A stretch of DNA of 39,850 nt from an uncultured Lachnospiraceae bacterium. GTDB taxonomy: Bacteria; Bacillota; Clostridia; Lachnospirales; Lachnospiraceae. The DNA lies in the NCBI GenBank assembly GCA_947631605.1, contig CANRMC010000007.1, positions 1-39,850 of the forward strand, given 5' to 3'. Each line of letters begins with the position of its first letter. Within the stretch, counting starts at the first letter, position 1. The notes beneath the pieces were generated by a model. It was not told the DNA's origin and did not search any database. It was given only the letters and a program-made list of their open reading frames with translations. A program made the translations under genes and the position numbers. Positions 17,697 through 28,354 of this stretch are shown piece after piece.

Positions 17697-19187
17697 ATGG
17701 CAGTCATTACAAAGCTGGAAGACTTAATGGAATATCAGAACGATTACAAACTGGTGCCGGTTGCGAAAGCAATCCTTTCAGATATCACAACGCCGATTGA
17801 AGTGCTGAAGCGTTTGAAAAAAGTAAGCCGGCATACCTATATTCTGGAAAGCGTGATGAATCAGGCTTACTGGGGAAGATATACATTTCTTGGATATGAT
17901 CCCAAGCTGGAGATCACCTGTCTGAACGGAGAAATGACCGTAAAGGATATGGCGGATGGAGAAAAGAAAATCTATCAGATAGGAGCGGGCAGGGATTATG
18001 AATTGCCGGGGGATTATATGCGGGAGCTGATCGCTGCATGCAAAACGCCGTCTGTTCCGGGACTTCCGAGTTTTACCGGCGGTCTGGTAGGATATTTTTC
18101 CTATGATTACATCAAATACAGCGAGCCGGTTCTGAATCTGGACGCCGAGGATAAAGAAGGATTTAAGGACTGCGACATGATGTTGTTTGATAAGGTAATT
18201 GCGTTTGATAATGTCATGCAGCAGATAATATTGATCGTAAATATCCGGACGGAGTCTTTGGAAGAAGATTACGAAAAAGCTTTAAGAGAACTCGATGAAA
18301 TGGAGCGTCTGGTGACAGAAGGAGAGAAAGCAGTCGTTCCGAAGGGCAAGCTTACATCCGAATTCCGGTATCTCTTTGATAAAGAACAATATTGTAAAAT
18401 GGTTGAGAAAGCGAAGCATTATATTGTTGAAGGAGATATTTTTCAGGTTGTGCTTTCTAACCGTATGGAGGCGGATTTCAGCGGCAGCCTGCTGGACTGC
18501 TACCGTATGCTCCGGGCGGAAAATCCGTCGCCGTATATGTTTTATTTCAGCAGCGATGATATAGAGATCGCAGGCGCTTCTCCGGAAACGCTGGTAAAGC
18601 TGGATAACGGGGAACTTTATACCTTTCCGCTGGCGGGAACCAGACCGAGAGGCAGGACGCCTCTGGAGGATAGGACGTTAGAGGAGGAGCTTCTAAAAGA
18701 TGAAAAAGAACTGTCCGAGCATAACATGCTGGTGGATCTGGGCAGGAACGACCTTGGAAAGATCAGCCGGTTCGGTACGGTAGAAGTCATGAAATATATG
18801 TCTATAGAGCGTTATTCCCATGTCATGCATATCGGCTCCACCGTAAAGGGACTGATCGATGAGAAGCATGACGCCGCAGACGCTGTAAGCGCGGTGCTTC
18901 CTGCGGGAACGCTTTCCGGCGCGCCGAAAATACGTGCCTGCGAGATCATCAACGAACTGGAAAATAACAAGCGCGGCGTGTACGGCGGCGCTGTTGGCTA
19001 TATCGATTTTAAAGGCAATCTGGATACCTGTATCGCTATCCGTCTTGCCTTTCAGAAAAACGGCAGGGTATTTGTCCGTTCCGGCGCGGGAATCGTAGCG
19101 GACAGTGTACCGGAGCGAGAGTATCAGGAGTGTCTGAACAAAGCGAAAGCGGTTGTGAATGCACTTCGTATGGCGGACGAACTGTAG
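17697..19187 (+). CDS. trpE: Anthranilate synthase component I
   Basis: SPYMFYFSSDDIEIAGASPETLVKL, LPAGTLSGAPKIRACEIINELE; GAGGAGG SD before ATG 17697. Confidence 0.96.
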   Translation: MAVITKLEDLMEYQNDYKLVPVAKAILSDITTPIEVLKRLKKVSRHTYILESVMNQAYWGRYTFLGYDPKLEITCLNGEMTVKDMADGEKKIYQIGAGRDYELPGDYMRELIAACKTPSVPGLPSFTGGLVGYFSYDYIKYSEPVLNLDAEDKEGFKDCDMMLFDKVIAFDNVMQQIILIVNIRTESLEEDYEKALRELDEMERLVTEGEKAVVPKGKLTSEFRYLFDKEQYCKMVEKAKHYIVEGDIFQVVLSNRMEADFSGSLLDCYRMLRAENPSPYMFYFSSDDIEIAGASPETLVKLDNGELYTFPLAGTRPRGRTPLEDRTLEEELLKDEKELSEHNMLVDLGRNDLGKISRFGTVEVMKYMSIERYSHVMHIGSTVKGLIDEKHDAADAVSAVLPAGTLSGAPKIRACEIINELENNKRGVYGGAVGYIDFKGNLDTCIAIRLAFQKNGRVFVRSGAGIVADSVPEREYQECLNKAKAVVNALRMADEL

Positions 19188-19203
19188 ACGGGAGGTGCAA
19201 TGG

Positions 19204-19779
19204 ATGATTTTACTGATTGATAATTATGACAGTTTTTCTTATAATCTGTATCAGTTGGTGGGCGCATTGAATCCCGATATCAAAGTGATCCGAAATGATG
19301 AACTGACCGTTCCGGAGATCGAGGCGCTTCACCCGTCCCATATCATTCTTTCTCCGGGACCGGGAAGACCGAAGGATGCAGGTAACTGCGAGGCAGTGAT
19401 CAAGGAGCTTGCCGGCAGAATCCCAATGTTAGGCGTCTGTCTCGGTCATCAGGCAATTTGTGAAGTGTTCGGTGCAACCGTTACTTATGCGAAGCGTCTG
19501 ATGCATGGAAAACAGTCTGTTTGCTGGATTGATACAGAAGCGGATATATTTGCCGGACTTCCGGAGAGGATACCGGTAGCCCGCTATCATTCCCTTGCCG
19601 CCACCGAGGATGGCGGATTTCCGGAAGTGTTGACTGTGATTGCCAGAACCGATGACGGTGAGATTATGGCAGTCAAGCATAAAGAATATCAGATTTACGG
19701 TCTTCAGTTCCATCCGGAGTCGATACTGACGCCGGACGGTGAGACGATCATAAAGAATTTTTTAAAGGAGGAACCATAA
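19204..19779 (+). CDS. trpG: Anthranilate synthase component II, glutamine amidotransferase
   Basis: MILLIDNYDSFSYNLYQLVG, PMLGVCLGHQAI, YGLQFHPESILTPDG. Confidence 0.96.
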   Translation: MILLIDNYDSFSYNLYQLVGALNPDIKVIRNDELTVPEIEALHPSHIILSPGPGRPKDAGNCEAVIKELAGRIPMLGVCLGHQAICEVFGATVTYAKRLMHGKQSVCWIDTEADIFAGLPERIPVARYHSLAATEDGGFPEVLTVIARTDDGEIMAVKHKEYQIYGLQFHPESILTPDGETIIKNFLKEEP

Positions 19780-19780
19780 A

Positions 19781-20800
19781 ATGATCAAAGAAGCAATTGC
19801 GAAAGTAACAAATGGTGAAAATCTCAGTTATGACGAGGCATACAGTGTTGTGGACGAGATTATGAGCGGAAATGCAACGCCGGCTCAGGAAGCTTCCTTT
19901 CTGACTGCTCTGCATATCAAGGGTGAAACTGTTCCGGAGATTGCCGGTTGTGCAAGAGCCATGCGCGATAAGGCTACGAAGGCAGAACATTCCATGGAAG
20001 TCATCGATATTGTCGGAACCGGCGGAGACCAGTCAAAGTCCATAAATATTTCTACGATCGCTTCTTTTGTAACGGCAGCAGCCGGCGGTTATGTTGCAAA
20101 GCATGGAAACCGCGCAGCCTCCAGCCAGTGCGGAACCGCTGATTGTCTGGAAGCTCTCGGGGCAAATCTTTTGGTGGGAGAATCCTATAACGAAGAAATA
20201 TTAAAAGAGACAGGATTTAATTTCCTGTTTGCACAGAAATATCATACAGCGATGAAATACGTAGGACCGGTTCGGAAGGAAATCGGAATTCCAACGGTAT
20301 TTAATATCCTTGGACCGCTTGCCAATCCGGCGTCCGCAGAACTCATGCTTCTCGGCGTCTATAAGGAAGAACTGGTTGAGACGATCGCCAAGGCTCTGAA
20401 CAATCTGGGTGTGAAGCGTGCCATGGTCGTATACGGACAGGATGTTATGGACGAAATCTCCGTATCTGCAAAAACAACGGTATGTGAACTGAAGGACGGA
20501 GAATTTACAAATTATGAAATTGATCCGGCGGACTATGGATATACCGGATTCAGCAAGTCAGACCTTCTTGGCGGCTCTCCTGCGGAAAATGCGGAAATCG
20601 CAAAGAAGATCCTGAAAGGGGAGAAGGGCGCCGGAAGGGCGGCTGTTCTTCTGAACGCAGGCGCAGCGCTTCATGTCATTAAACAGATTTCCATTGAAGA
20701 AGGTATCCGGGAGGCAGAGGAAGCGATTGACAGTGGAAAAGCCTATGAAACTATGATAAAGTATATTGAGCTTACAAATAAGCTTGCGGAAAATAAATAA
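19781..20800 (+). CDS. trpD: Anthranilate phosphoribosyltransferase
   Basis: DIVGTGGDQSKSINIST, KHGNRAASSQCGTADCLEALG. Confidence 0.97.
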   Translation: MIKEAIAKVTNGENLSYDEAYSVVDEIMSGNATPAQEASFLTALHIKGETVPEIAGCARAMRDKATKAEHSMEVIDIVGTGGDQSKSINISTIASFVTAAAGGYVAKHGNRAASSQCGTADCLEALGANLLVGESYNEEILKETGFNFLFAQKYHTAMKYVGPVRKEIGIPTVFNILGPLANPASAELMLLGVYKEELVETIAKALNNLGVKRAMVVYGQDVMDEISVSAKTTVCELKDGEFTNYEIDPADYGYTGFSKSDLLGGSPAENAEIAKKILKGEKGAGRAAVLLNAGAALHVIKQISIEEGIREAEEAIDSGKAYETMIKYIELTNKLAENK

Positions 20801-20812
20801 GGAGTCCGTGGG

Positions 20813-21601
20813 ATGATACTGGATGAGATTGCAGAGAAAACAAAAAACCGCATAGAGGCGGATAAAAAGAAAATTTCCCCGACTCAGATGGCAAATGCAG
20901 CGCTTGCAATGAATAAGAATACCGGGTATCCGTTTGAACAGGCGTTAAAGAAGCCGGGCATTTCATTTATCTGTGAGGTAAAGAAAGGTTCGCCTTCAAA
21001 AGGAATCATTGCAGAAGATTTTCCATATGTGGAAATCGCTAAGGATTATGAGAGAGCGGGCGCTTCCGCTATTTCCTGCCTTACGGAGCCGTACTATTTC
21101 CGGGGCAGTGACGAATATCTGAGAGAAATCGTACAGAATGTGCAGATACCCGTCCTGCGGAAAGATTTCACGGTGGATGAATATATGATCTATCAGGCGA
21201 AGACACTGGGGGCGTCGGCGGTGCTGCTGATCTGCGCGATACTTTCGAAAGATGAGCTGAAAAGTTATATGCAGCTTGCGGATGAACTGGGGCTTTCGGC
21301 TCTGGTGGAGGCGCATGATGAGAAGGAGATCGAATGTGCGGTTTCTCTGGGGGCAAGAATTATCGGCGTGAATAACCGCGACCTTCGGGATTTTACGGTG
21401 GATATTCAAAACAGTATCAGACTTCGTCCGCTGATACCGAAGGATACGGTATATATATCGGAAAGCGGTATTAAAGTACGGGCGGATATCAAGCGTCTGG
21501 AGGATGCCGGAGTCGATGCGGTTCTGATCGGAGAAACGCTCATGCGGAGTCCGGACAAGCATAAGATGTTAGAGGAATTACGCGGGAATATTCATGAATA
21601 A
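20813..21601 (+). CDS. trpC: Indole-3-glycerol phosphate synthase
   Basis: [56 protein letters not shown]; single domain, not fused to TrpF. Confidence 0.97.
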   Translation: MILDEIAEKTKNRIEADKKKISPTQMANAALAMNKNTGYPFEQALKKPGISFICEVKKGSPSKGIIAEDFPYVEIAKDYERAGASAISCLTEPYYFRGSDEYLREIVQNVQIPVLRKDFTVDEYMIYQAKTLGASAVLLICAILSKDELKSYMQLADELGLSALVEAHDEKEIECAVSLGARIIGVNNRDLRDFTVDIQNSIRLRPLIPKDTVYISESGIKVRADIKRLEDAGVDAVLIGETLMRSPDKHKMLEELRGNIHE

Positions 21602-21615
21602 TGGAGGATGTTGAC

Positions 21616-22797
21616 ATGAAGGGCAGATATGGAGAATTCGGTGGACAATATATACCGGAAACCCTGATGAACGAAATACACAGGCTCGAAGAAGCATATG
21701 AATTTTATAAAAACGATCCGGAGTTTAACCGGGAACTGGATACGCTGCTTCGGGAATATGCCGGACGTCCTTCTCTGCTATATTATGCGGAGAAAATGAC
21801 GAAGGATCTGGGCGGTGCGAAGATCTATCTGAAACGTGAGGATCTGAACCATACAGGTTCCCATAAGATAAATAATGTACTGGGGCAGGTGCTTCTTGCA
21901 AAGAAAATGGGAAAAACCAGAGTCATTGCAGAAACCGGCGCCGGTCAGCATGGCGTGGCAACCGCTACAGGAGCGGCGCTCCTTGGGATGGAATGTGAGA
22001 TTTTCATGGGAGAAGAAGATACGATACGGCAGGCTTTGAACGTCTACCGGATGGAGCTTCTCGGCGCTAAGGTACATCCCGTAAAAAGCGGTACGCGTAC
22101 TTTGAAAGATGCGGTAAATGAAGCCATGCGGGAGTGGACCAATCGTGTTGACGATACTCTGTATGTACTGGGTTCCGTTATGGGACCGCACCCGTTCCCG
22201 ATGATGGTGCGGGATTTCCAGAGCGTCATCAGTAAAGAGGCAAGAGAGCAGATTTTGGAGAAGGAAGGAAAACTTCCGTCAGCGGTTATCGCCTGTGTTG
22301 GCGGCGGCAGCAATTCCATGGGCGCTTTCTATAATTTCATCAACGATAAAGATGTAAAGCTGATCGGCTGTGAGGCTGCCGGACGGGGCATTGATACCGA
22401 GCAGCATGCAGCTACCATCGCAAAAGGTGAAGTTGGAATCTTCCATGGCATGAAGTCGTTATTCTGTCAGGATAAAGACGGTCAGATCGCACCGGTTTAC
22501 TCGATTTCCGCCGGTCTTGATTATCCGGGAATCGGTCCGGAGCATGCATATCTGAATGAGATCGGCCGCGCGCAATATGTTCCGATCACGGATGACGAGG
22601 CGGTAGACGCATTTGAATATATAGCCAGAACGGAAGGAATCATATGCGCGATCGAAAGCGCTCATGCGGTTGCCTATGCAATGAAGATTGCGGGGACTAT
22701 GAGTAAAGACGACATCATTATTATCTGTCTCTCCGGAAGAGGAGATAAAGACGTTGCGGCGATCGCAAGATACAGAGGAGTTGATTTATATGAGTAG
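21616..22797 (+). CDS. trpB: Tryptophan synthase beta chain
   Basis: [42 protein letters not shown] 21616 fits the GGAGG at 21603. Confidence 0.97.
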   Translation: MKGRYGEFGGQYIPETLMNEIHRLEEAYEFYKNDPEFNRELDTLLREYAGRPSLLYYAEKMTKDLGGAKIYLKREDLNHTGSHKINNVLGQVLLAKKMGKTRVIAETGAGQHGVATATGAALLGMECEIFMGEEDTIRQALNVYRMELLGAKVHPVKSGTRTLKDAVNEAMREWTNRVDDTLYVLGSVMGPHPFPMMVRDFQSVISKEAREQILEKEGKLPSAVIACVGGGSNSMGAFYNFINDKDVKLIGCEAAGRGIDTEQHAATIAKGEVGIFHGMKSLFCQDKDGQIAPVYSISAGLDYPGIGPEHAYLNEIGRAQYVPITDDEAVDAFEYIARTEGIICAIESAHAVAYAMKIAGTMSKDDIIIICLSGRGDKDVAAIARYRGVDLYE

Positions 22798-23572
22798 AAT
22801 ACAGGAAGCATTTCAGAATAAAAAAGCATTCATAGCCTTTCTCACGGCAGGCGACCCGGACTTTGACAGCAGCGTGGCTTATTTCAAGGCTGCGGCAAGA
22901 GCCGGTGCGGATCTGATCGAGATCGGAATCCCGTTCTCCGATCCGATCGCGGAAGGACCTGTTATTCAGGAAGCCAATATCCGGGCGTTATCCAATGGCA
23001 TGACACTGGAGCGGGTATTTGAATTGGTTACAGAGCTTCGGAAGGAAATTCAGCTTCCGCTTGTATTCCTTACTTATTTGAATCCGGTTTTCCACTATGG
23101 TCCGGACAGATTCTTTGCCCGTTGTAAAGAAACGGGAGTTGATGGGATCATCATTCCCGATATGCCTTTTGAGGAAAAGGGTGAGATAAATGATGTGGCA
23201 AAGAAATACGGCGTCGACATTATTTCTCTGATCGCCCCTACCAGCGAGGCGCGTATTCGGGATATTGCAAAAGAAGCAACCGGTTTTATCTACGTGGTAT
23301 CTTCCCTTGGAGTAACCGGCGTCCGTTCGGAGATCAAAACGGATCTTGCTTCTATCTTAGCTTCCATTCGGGAAACGACCGATCTTCCGGCAGCAATCGG
23401 CTTTGGTATCAGCACGCCGGAGCAGGCTGAAAAGATGGGAAGGATCGCAGACGGCGTGATCGTGGGAAGCGCAATGGTGCGGATCATCGCGCAGTACGGA
23501 ACAGAAGCGGAACAGCCGTTATATGAGTATGTAAAATCCATGAAAGAGGCGACTGCAAGGGCAGAAGCCTGA
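22790..23572 (+). CDS. trpA: Tryptophan synthase alpha chain
   Basis: [37 protein letters not shown] 22790. Confidence 0.97.
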   Translation: MSRIQEAFQNKKAFIAFLTAGDPDFDSSVAYFKAAARAGADLIEIGIPFSDPIAEGPVIQEANIRALSNGMTLERVFELVTELRKEIQLPLVFLTYLNPVFHYGPDRFFARCKETGVDGIIIPDMPFEEKGEINDVAKKYGVDIISLIAPTSEARIRDIAKEATGFIYVVSSLGVTGVRSEIKTDLASILASIRETTDLPAAIGFGISTPEQAEKMGRIADGVIVGSAMVRIIAQYGTEAEQPLYEYVKSMKEATARAEA

Positions 23573-23638
23573 CATACAATATAAAACAGACCGCCTGTTT
23601 CACTCAGAATTGAGTCCTGTGAAACAAGTAAGATTAAG

Positions 23639-23681
23639 AGAAAAGATCATCTTCGTGACCTCACGAAAATGATCTTTTCTT
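23639..23681. terminator. Hairpin between convergent trpA and the Cthe_2159-like gene
   Basis: AGAAAAGATCATCTTCGTGA-cc-TCACGAAAATGATCTTTTCT, one mismatch; U-tract weak on both strands. Confidence 0.65.
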
Positions 23682-25598
23682 ATAGCATATAGCAATTACA
23701 CAGCCGGCAAGGAGAACAACCGCTGAGATGCCTAACAGTATCAGTGTTTCTGTCGAAATTGAAGTTCCTGCATTTACAGCTTGTGAAGCATTTTCCTGTT
23801 CCGGCATATCGCCATTAGGGTTCCTCATGCCGTTGCCTTGGCGTCCGCCGAATTTCCGGCCGCCTTGTTGCTGCGGGATACCGGACTGTGTTCCTTCGCT
23901 AGTATCTTCATTTGTCGGGATATCCGGCATATTCCCTTGTGGCAGATTGGACGGCATATCGCCATCCGTTCCGTTTTGTAGCATATCGGGAGGCGTCATG
24001 TTTCCATCCGCACCGTTCTGCGTCATATCGGGAGGCGTCATGTTTCCATCCGCACCGTTCTGCGTCATATCGGGAGGCGTCATATTTCCATCCGCACCAT
24101 TCTGCGTCATATCGGGAGGCGTCATGTTTCCATCCACACCATTCTGCGTCATATCGGGAGGCATCATGTTTCCGTTCGTTCCACTCGGCATCTCCGGTGG
24201 CTGCATACCGTTTGTCGCGCCGTTTTCTTGGAAAGTTTCACCGAAGCCACCGAAACCGCCACCATTTGAAGCATTATCAATGGTCATTTCCGTTTGGATA
24301 TCTCCGACGATCAGCGTACAGGTATCTCCGATTTTCATTTCCGGCGTGCTGGCGAGAACGGAAGAGAAGCTGCATGGAACTTTTTCTGAAATGAGTTCAT
24401 TTCCGTCGACGTCTTTGACCGTTACGGTTGTCCCGGCCGACGCCGAAGCGGTCTGCATCAGAAAACCTTGTGTGGAAGACGGATCAAAGCCTTCCGCCAT
24501 GCCGCTGCTCCCACAGGCGAGAACCGTTCCGCCGCTGATTTCACATGTTCCGCCGTTTTCACTTCCGTAATCGATCGCACAGCTTCCACCATTGTCACTG
24601 ACACTGATAAACAGGTTTCCACCGCTGATATAGATATCCTTGTTGGAATCAATCCCGTCTGCGTCCCGGCCGTTTTCCACCGTGACAGTGATATCTCCGC
24701 CGGTAATGTTGATGACGGAGTTTCCGCTGTATCCGTTGGCGTTGAGTCCGTCGTCAGTGGCGGCAATATTCAATGTTCCGCCGGCAATGGTGATCGTCAC
24801 CGCTTCCAGCCCTTCACAGCAGGAGGGGATTGTGATATTTCCCGATTCCATATAAAGAAACGATGTTTCCTCGTCATTGGAAACCGTGATTCCGTCATCG
24901 CCCGCGAAAAGCGTAAGATCGGAGTCTTTCACCCGCACACTGTCATTTGCATGAATTGCATCCTGTACGGCGGTTATGTTCAGAGTGCCGCCCGTAACAA
25001 CAAAATCATCATTGCATACGATTCCGTGTTGATATTCCGTTGTTACCTGTAAGGAACCGACTCCGTTAATGGTCAGATCGTCTCTGGAGTAAATCGTTCC
25101 ATCCACGCCGCCGGAAACTGCTTCTTCACTATAAGAGGAACCGGAGGACAGAGTATTTTCTGTGCCGTCCTGCAAGGTCATGAATACCTTGCCCGCCTGT
25201 TCCACACGGATAGCCGCATTATCCTCGCAGTGAATGGACACACGATCCAGCATCAGCCATATCTTATCGTCGCCGTCCGCTTCAATGATAACCGAGCCGT
25301 TGGATAATTCTCCGGAAAGAATATATTTTCCCGCATATACGATATGGACGTCACCATTATAGACGTAAGCGCCGTTGCCGTTCACCGTACTGCCTTCGTC
25401 CGAAAGAGTGATCTTTGTCGCACCCGTAGTGTCCCAACCGGCATCCAGATCGTTTGCTGTGAACAAGGTGTCGCTGTTTTCCTCACTTGCAACAGACTTG
25501 ATACCAAGCGCTTTTATGTTCATAAACAGGATTGTCAGGAGCAGTGTGAACACGATGATTACAATGCAGATTGCATCAATATGCTTATGTGTTGCCAT
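23661..25598 (-). CDS. Cthe_2159-like carbohydrate-binding/beta-helix surface protein, membrane anchored
   Basis: N-terminal TM; repeated NITGGDITVTVENGRDADGIDSNKDIYISGGNL beta-helix pattern; Met/Pro/Asn-rich repeat linker; C-terminal TM helix. Confidence 0.8.
   Translation of the reverse strand: MATHKHIDAICIVIIVFTLLLTILFMNIKALGIKSVASEENSDTLFTANDLDAGWDTTGATKITLSDEGSTVNGNGAYVYNGDVHIVYAGKYILSGELSNGSVIIEADGDDKIWLMLDRVSIHCEDNAAIRVEQAGKVFMTLQDGTENTLSSGSSYSEEAVSGGVDGTIYSRDDLTINGVGSLQVTTEYQHGIVCNDDFVVTGGTLNITAVQDAIHANDSVRVKDSDLTLFAGDDGITVSNDEETSFLYMESGNITIPSCCEGLEAVTITIAGGTLNIAATDDGLNANGYSGNSVINITGGDITVTVENGRDADGIDSNKDIYISGGNLFISVSDNGGSCAIDYGSENGGTCEISGGTVLACGSSGMAEGFDPSSTQGFLMQTASASAGTTVTVKDVDGNELISEKVPCSFSSVLASTPEMKIGDTCTLIVGDIQTEMTIDNASNGGGFGGFGETFQENGATNGMQPPEMPSGTNGNMMPPDMTQNGVDGNMTPPDMTQNGADGNMTPPDMTQNGADGNMTPPDMTQNGADGNMTPPDMLQNGTDGDMPSNLPQGNMPDIPTNEDTSEGTQSGIPQQQGGRKFGGRQGNGMRNPNGDMPEQENASQAVNAGTSISTETLILLGISAVVLLAGCVIAICYKKRSFS
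23978..24187 (-). repeat. 42-bp in-frame tandem repeat (14-aa unit MTQNGADGNMTPPD), about 5 copies
   Basis: Units at 23978, 24020, 24062, 24104 and a degenerate one at 24146; consensus gcgtcatatcgggaggcgtcatgtttccatccgcaccgttct on the + strand. Confidence 0.95.
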
Positions 25599-25609
25599 AA
25601 GACTCCTCC

Positions 25610-26281
25610 TTATCCTCTGTACTCTCCATTAAAGCTTACGAGTACCGCGCTTGCCACGCCGTTCATTTCGGAGAGTTCGTTGATAAAATCCGTATTGTCG
25701 TCTTTTAGACGGATTTCCAGATTTAGCTCGATGCTGCCTTTCTGTGCGGTTTTGCTTTTCACAACACAGCAGTCGGTTTGTTCTTCCAGATATGTCTTTG
25801 CCGCCTGTTCACTTTCATGGTTACTGCATTGCAGTACCACAATGTAGGGATTGCTGTGCGGCTTCCGGTTGACAAATACCAGCAGGATCAGACCGATGAT
25901 GACGCTGCCGATCACCGCCAGCGGGATCATGCCCGCCGCAAGGACAATTCCTACGGCAATCGACCAGAACAGGAATGCAATATCCAGCGGTTCTTTGATC
26001 GCTGTCCGGAAACGGACGATGGACAGCGCGCCGACCATACCGAGGGAAAGCACTACATTCGAGGTGACGGCGAGGATCACAACCGTGGTGATCATGGTAA
26101 GCGCGATCAGCGTAACTCCAAAAGAGGAGGAATACATCACGCCGTTGTAGGTCTTTTTATAGACAAAAAAAATGAAAATACCGAGGCCAAATGCCAATAC
26201 CAGAGCCAGAACCATATCGAGGATGGTCACACTGGAAATGTTCTCTAAAAAGTTGGATTTGAAAATATCACCGAATGACAT
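25610..26281 (-). CDS. DUF4956-family membrane protein
   Basis: FGVTLIALTMITTVVILAVTSNVVLSLGMVGALSIVRFRTAIKEPLDIAFLFWSIAVG is characteristic. Confidence 0.85.
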   Translation of the reverse strand: MSFGDIFKSNFLENISSVTILDMVLALVLAFGLGIFIFFVYKKTYNGVMYSSSFGVTLIALTMITTVVILAVTSNVVLSLGMVGALSIVRFRTAIKEPLDIAFLFWSIAVGIVLAAGMIPLAVIGSVIIGLILLVFVNRKPHSNPYIVVLQCSNHESEQAAKTYLEEQTDCCVVKSKTAQKGSIELNLEIRLKDDNTDFINELSEMNGVASAVLVSFNGEYRG

Positions 26282-26305
26282 AATTTTGATTCCTTTCTAT
26301 GTAGA

Positions 26306-26977
26306 TTAGCCGTAAATGCGGCACTGAGCGTATTTTGAGAAGGCGGATGCTCTGCGGCCGATCATCTGAATGGCGTCCCGGATCACATCCGGGAGGAAGG
26401 CATCCCACTTTACTTCCATTAAGATCGGGGCGTCGCCTGCCGGAATTGTCACAAGTTCCGGGTTTAGAAAATCGGTACACCTAAGACCGGTCCGAATCCC
26501 ATAATCGAAAGTGATCCGGACGTTGCCCGGCCGGTAGATAAACGGCTCCCGTGTGTAATCTACCACAACCTTTGGACGAAGTCCTTCGATCTTCATTTTG
26601 TAACAGAGTTCCTGTAATAGCGGCGGTGCGTTCTGCTGAATCTGTGGAGTACTTCCATAGGCGATTGCCTGTGCCTGTTCGGTTGTGATCCGCACGGCCT
26701 GTTTATTGCATAAGCCGTTCAGCTTGCTTTTTTTCTCTAAAGCTAAAAAGCTGGTATCGCCATTATAATAGCGGATGCGGAATTTTTCCCGCTGATTCAC
26801 GCCGTCGATTTTCTCCCGCAGCGCCCGGTCTGTGGGGCTGTCAAAGTACAGGCTGCGTATTTGGTATCTACCGCCTGCGGCGTGTTCATCCGGTTTCATA
26901 AGAACCTGCAGCCGGCTGCGCAGCACTAGAAGATCGGCTGTATTGATCTCTATTTTCCATTCATGCCGGAAGTCCAT
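26306..26977 (-). CDS. VTC-domain (polyphosphate polymerase-like) protein
   Basis: RHEWKIEINTADLLVLRSRL, YQIRSLYFDSPTDRALREKIDGVNQREKFRIRYYNGD, LEKKSKLNGLCNKQ, YTREPFIY, LMEVKWDAFLPDVIRDAIQ. Confidence 0.9.
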   Translation of the reverse strand: MDFRHEWKIEINTADLLVLRSRLQVLMKPDEHAAGGRYQIRSLYFDSPTDRALREKIDGVNQREKFRIRYYNGDTSFLALEKKSKLNGLCNKQAVRITTEQAQAIAYGSTPQIQQNAPPLLQELCYKMKIEGLRPKVVVDYTREPFIYRPGNVRITFDYGIRTGLRCTDFLNPELVTIPAGDAPILMEVKWDAFLPDVIRDAIQMIGRRASAFSKYAQCRIYG

Positions 26978-27049
26978 TGTGTTTTTTCCTCCCCCTTCTA
27001 TAAAAATTACTTTTCTTTATCATCAGGCCTGCAGCCTTATGATGATATC

Positions 27050-27082
27050 ATTGTATTGGTAGAAGATTGAAAGAAAATTGAA
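27050..27082 (-). promoter_or_regulatory. Putative response-regulator-activated promoter of the VTC/DUF4956/Cthe_2159 genes
   Basis: Minus strand TTCAAT-N5-TTCAAT (27066-27082) followed 10 nt later by TACAAT (27050-27055). Confidence 0.6.
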
Positions 27083-27094
27083 GTCACAAAAAGT

Positions 27095-28354
27095 TCACGA
27101 AACAGGAATGATCGCTGTAAATTCAATGATCCCGTCATGGCAGGATATCGATATACGCCCGTGGTGTGCCGTAACGATCGCTCTTGCAATGGCAAGTCCC
27201 AATCCATATCGGTTATCTTCCCCGGTCCGTGCTTCATCCGCACGATAGAAGCGGTCAAATAGATGTTTTTGCTGTTCGGCGGGAATAGGCGTTCCCTCGT
27301 TGCTGACGGTCAGGATTGCGTGTGTTTTTTCTCTGCGAAGCTCAACGTGGATCATTCCTCCCGGTCTGCTGTGTCGGATCGCGTTATCCAACAGGATAGA
27401 AACTAACTGGCTCAGTTGTGCGGCGTTTCCCACAATGCACAGATTCTCTGTTACATCGGATTGCAGTTTTAATCCTTTCTCAAAAATAACCGTTTCAAAG
27501 GGGAGAGTTTCACCCATGACAATCCACCCTAAATCTACGTTTGACATTTCAGGCGTAACATTCTCCGTCCTGGCCAGCTCCAAAAGCTGCGTAACGAGAG
27601 CACCCATCCGGGCATTTTCATATTGGATATTATTCAGCCACTGGTTTTCCCCAATTTCCCGCTGGAGCATTTCCGTATTTGCACTGATAACGGAAACAGG
27701 GGTTTTCAATTCGTGTCCTGCATCGGAAATAAACTGTTTCTGCTTCTGATAGCTCTCTTCCAACGGATGAACGATCCGATTCGCGAGGAAAATCGCGACA
27801 AAGAACAGCAGGATGATTGCGATACTGCCGAAAATAAGCGTGTAGCGGAACAGAGTCGTCATACTGTCCTGCATGATGGTATTGTCCATAAAAGCGACCA
27901 GCGTATAGCTTCCCTTGTCAACTGCCACATAGATCAGCCGCTCTTTGATTCCGTTTGATTTCCTGCTTTCTACGATTTGAAGCGCATATTTCTGAAGTTC
28001 TGCATCCGTATAGATTTCCCTGCTGCTGTTGTCTACGGAGAGAATAGAGCGGTCGTCTTTTGATACTGCGACCGAATAGAAAGTAGAAAGCTGAAAAGCA
28101 GGTGTATCCTCAAAACGCGGTCCGTCCGGCTTATGTGACGGAATCGAAGGATTCTGCTGTCCGGGATTCTCCGGAAGGTTTTCCGGACGGAGCTTCAGCG
28201 CATACAACTGCGCGTATCTCTCCAGCATATCCCGGTTCGTGGACGCTACTTCACGGTAACTGGAAAGATAGATCACCGCAAGCGTTCCGAGGAAGAGCAG
28301 CACTAATGCCGACATGATCGCGGCAACGATTTTTCGTTTTGATTTTTTAAACAT
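27095..28354 (-). CDS. Membrane sensor histidine kinase
   Basis: Two TM helices around an extracytoplasmic domain; H-box FISDAGHELKTPVSVISANTEML; N, G boxes (LLDNAIRHS, NRYGLGLAIARAIV). Confidence 0.93.
   Translation of the reverse strand: MFKKSKRKIVAAIMSALVLLFLGTLAVIYLSSYREVASTNRDMLERYAQLYALKLRPENLPENPGQQNPSIPSHKPDGPRFEDTPAFQLSTFYSVAVSKDDRSILSVDNSSREIYTDAELQKYALQIVESRKSNGIKERLIYVAVDKGSYTLVAFMDNTIMQDSMTTLFRYTLIFGSIAIILLFFVAIFLANRIVHPLEESYQKQKQFISDAGHELKTPVSVISANTEMLQREIGENQWLNNIQYENARMGALVTQLLELARTENVTPEMSNVDLGWIVMGETLPFETVIFEKGLKLQSDVTENLCIVGNAAQLSQLVSILLDNAIRHSRPGGMIHVELRREKTHAILTVSNEGTPIPAEQQKHLFDRFYRADEARTGEDNRYGLGLAIARAIVTAHHGRISISCHDGIIEFTAIIPVS

Noticed and set aside
17344-17697. T-box riboswitch or Trp-rich leader peptide before trpE
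   Set aside because: No T-box conserved sequence, antiterminator hairpin or Trp codon cluster seen; the interval is mostly the small membrane ORF.
23728-24570. Long + strand ORFs (280 and 160 aa) with striking Ser/Pro/Cys or His/Tyr repeats
   Set aside because: They are antisense to the 42-bp repeats of the minus-strand surface protein, whose frame has coherent domain structure; the repeats keep all frames open.
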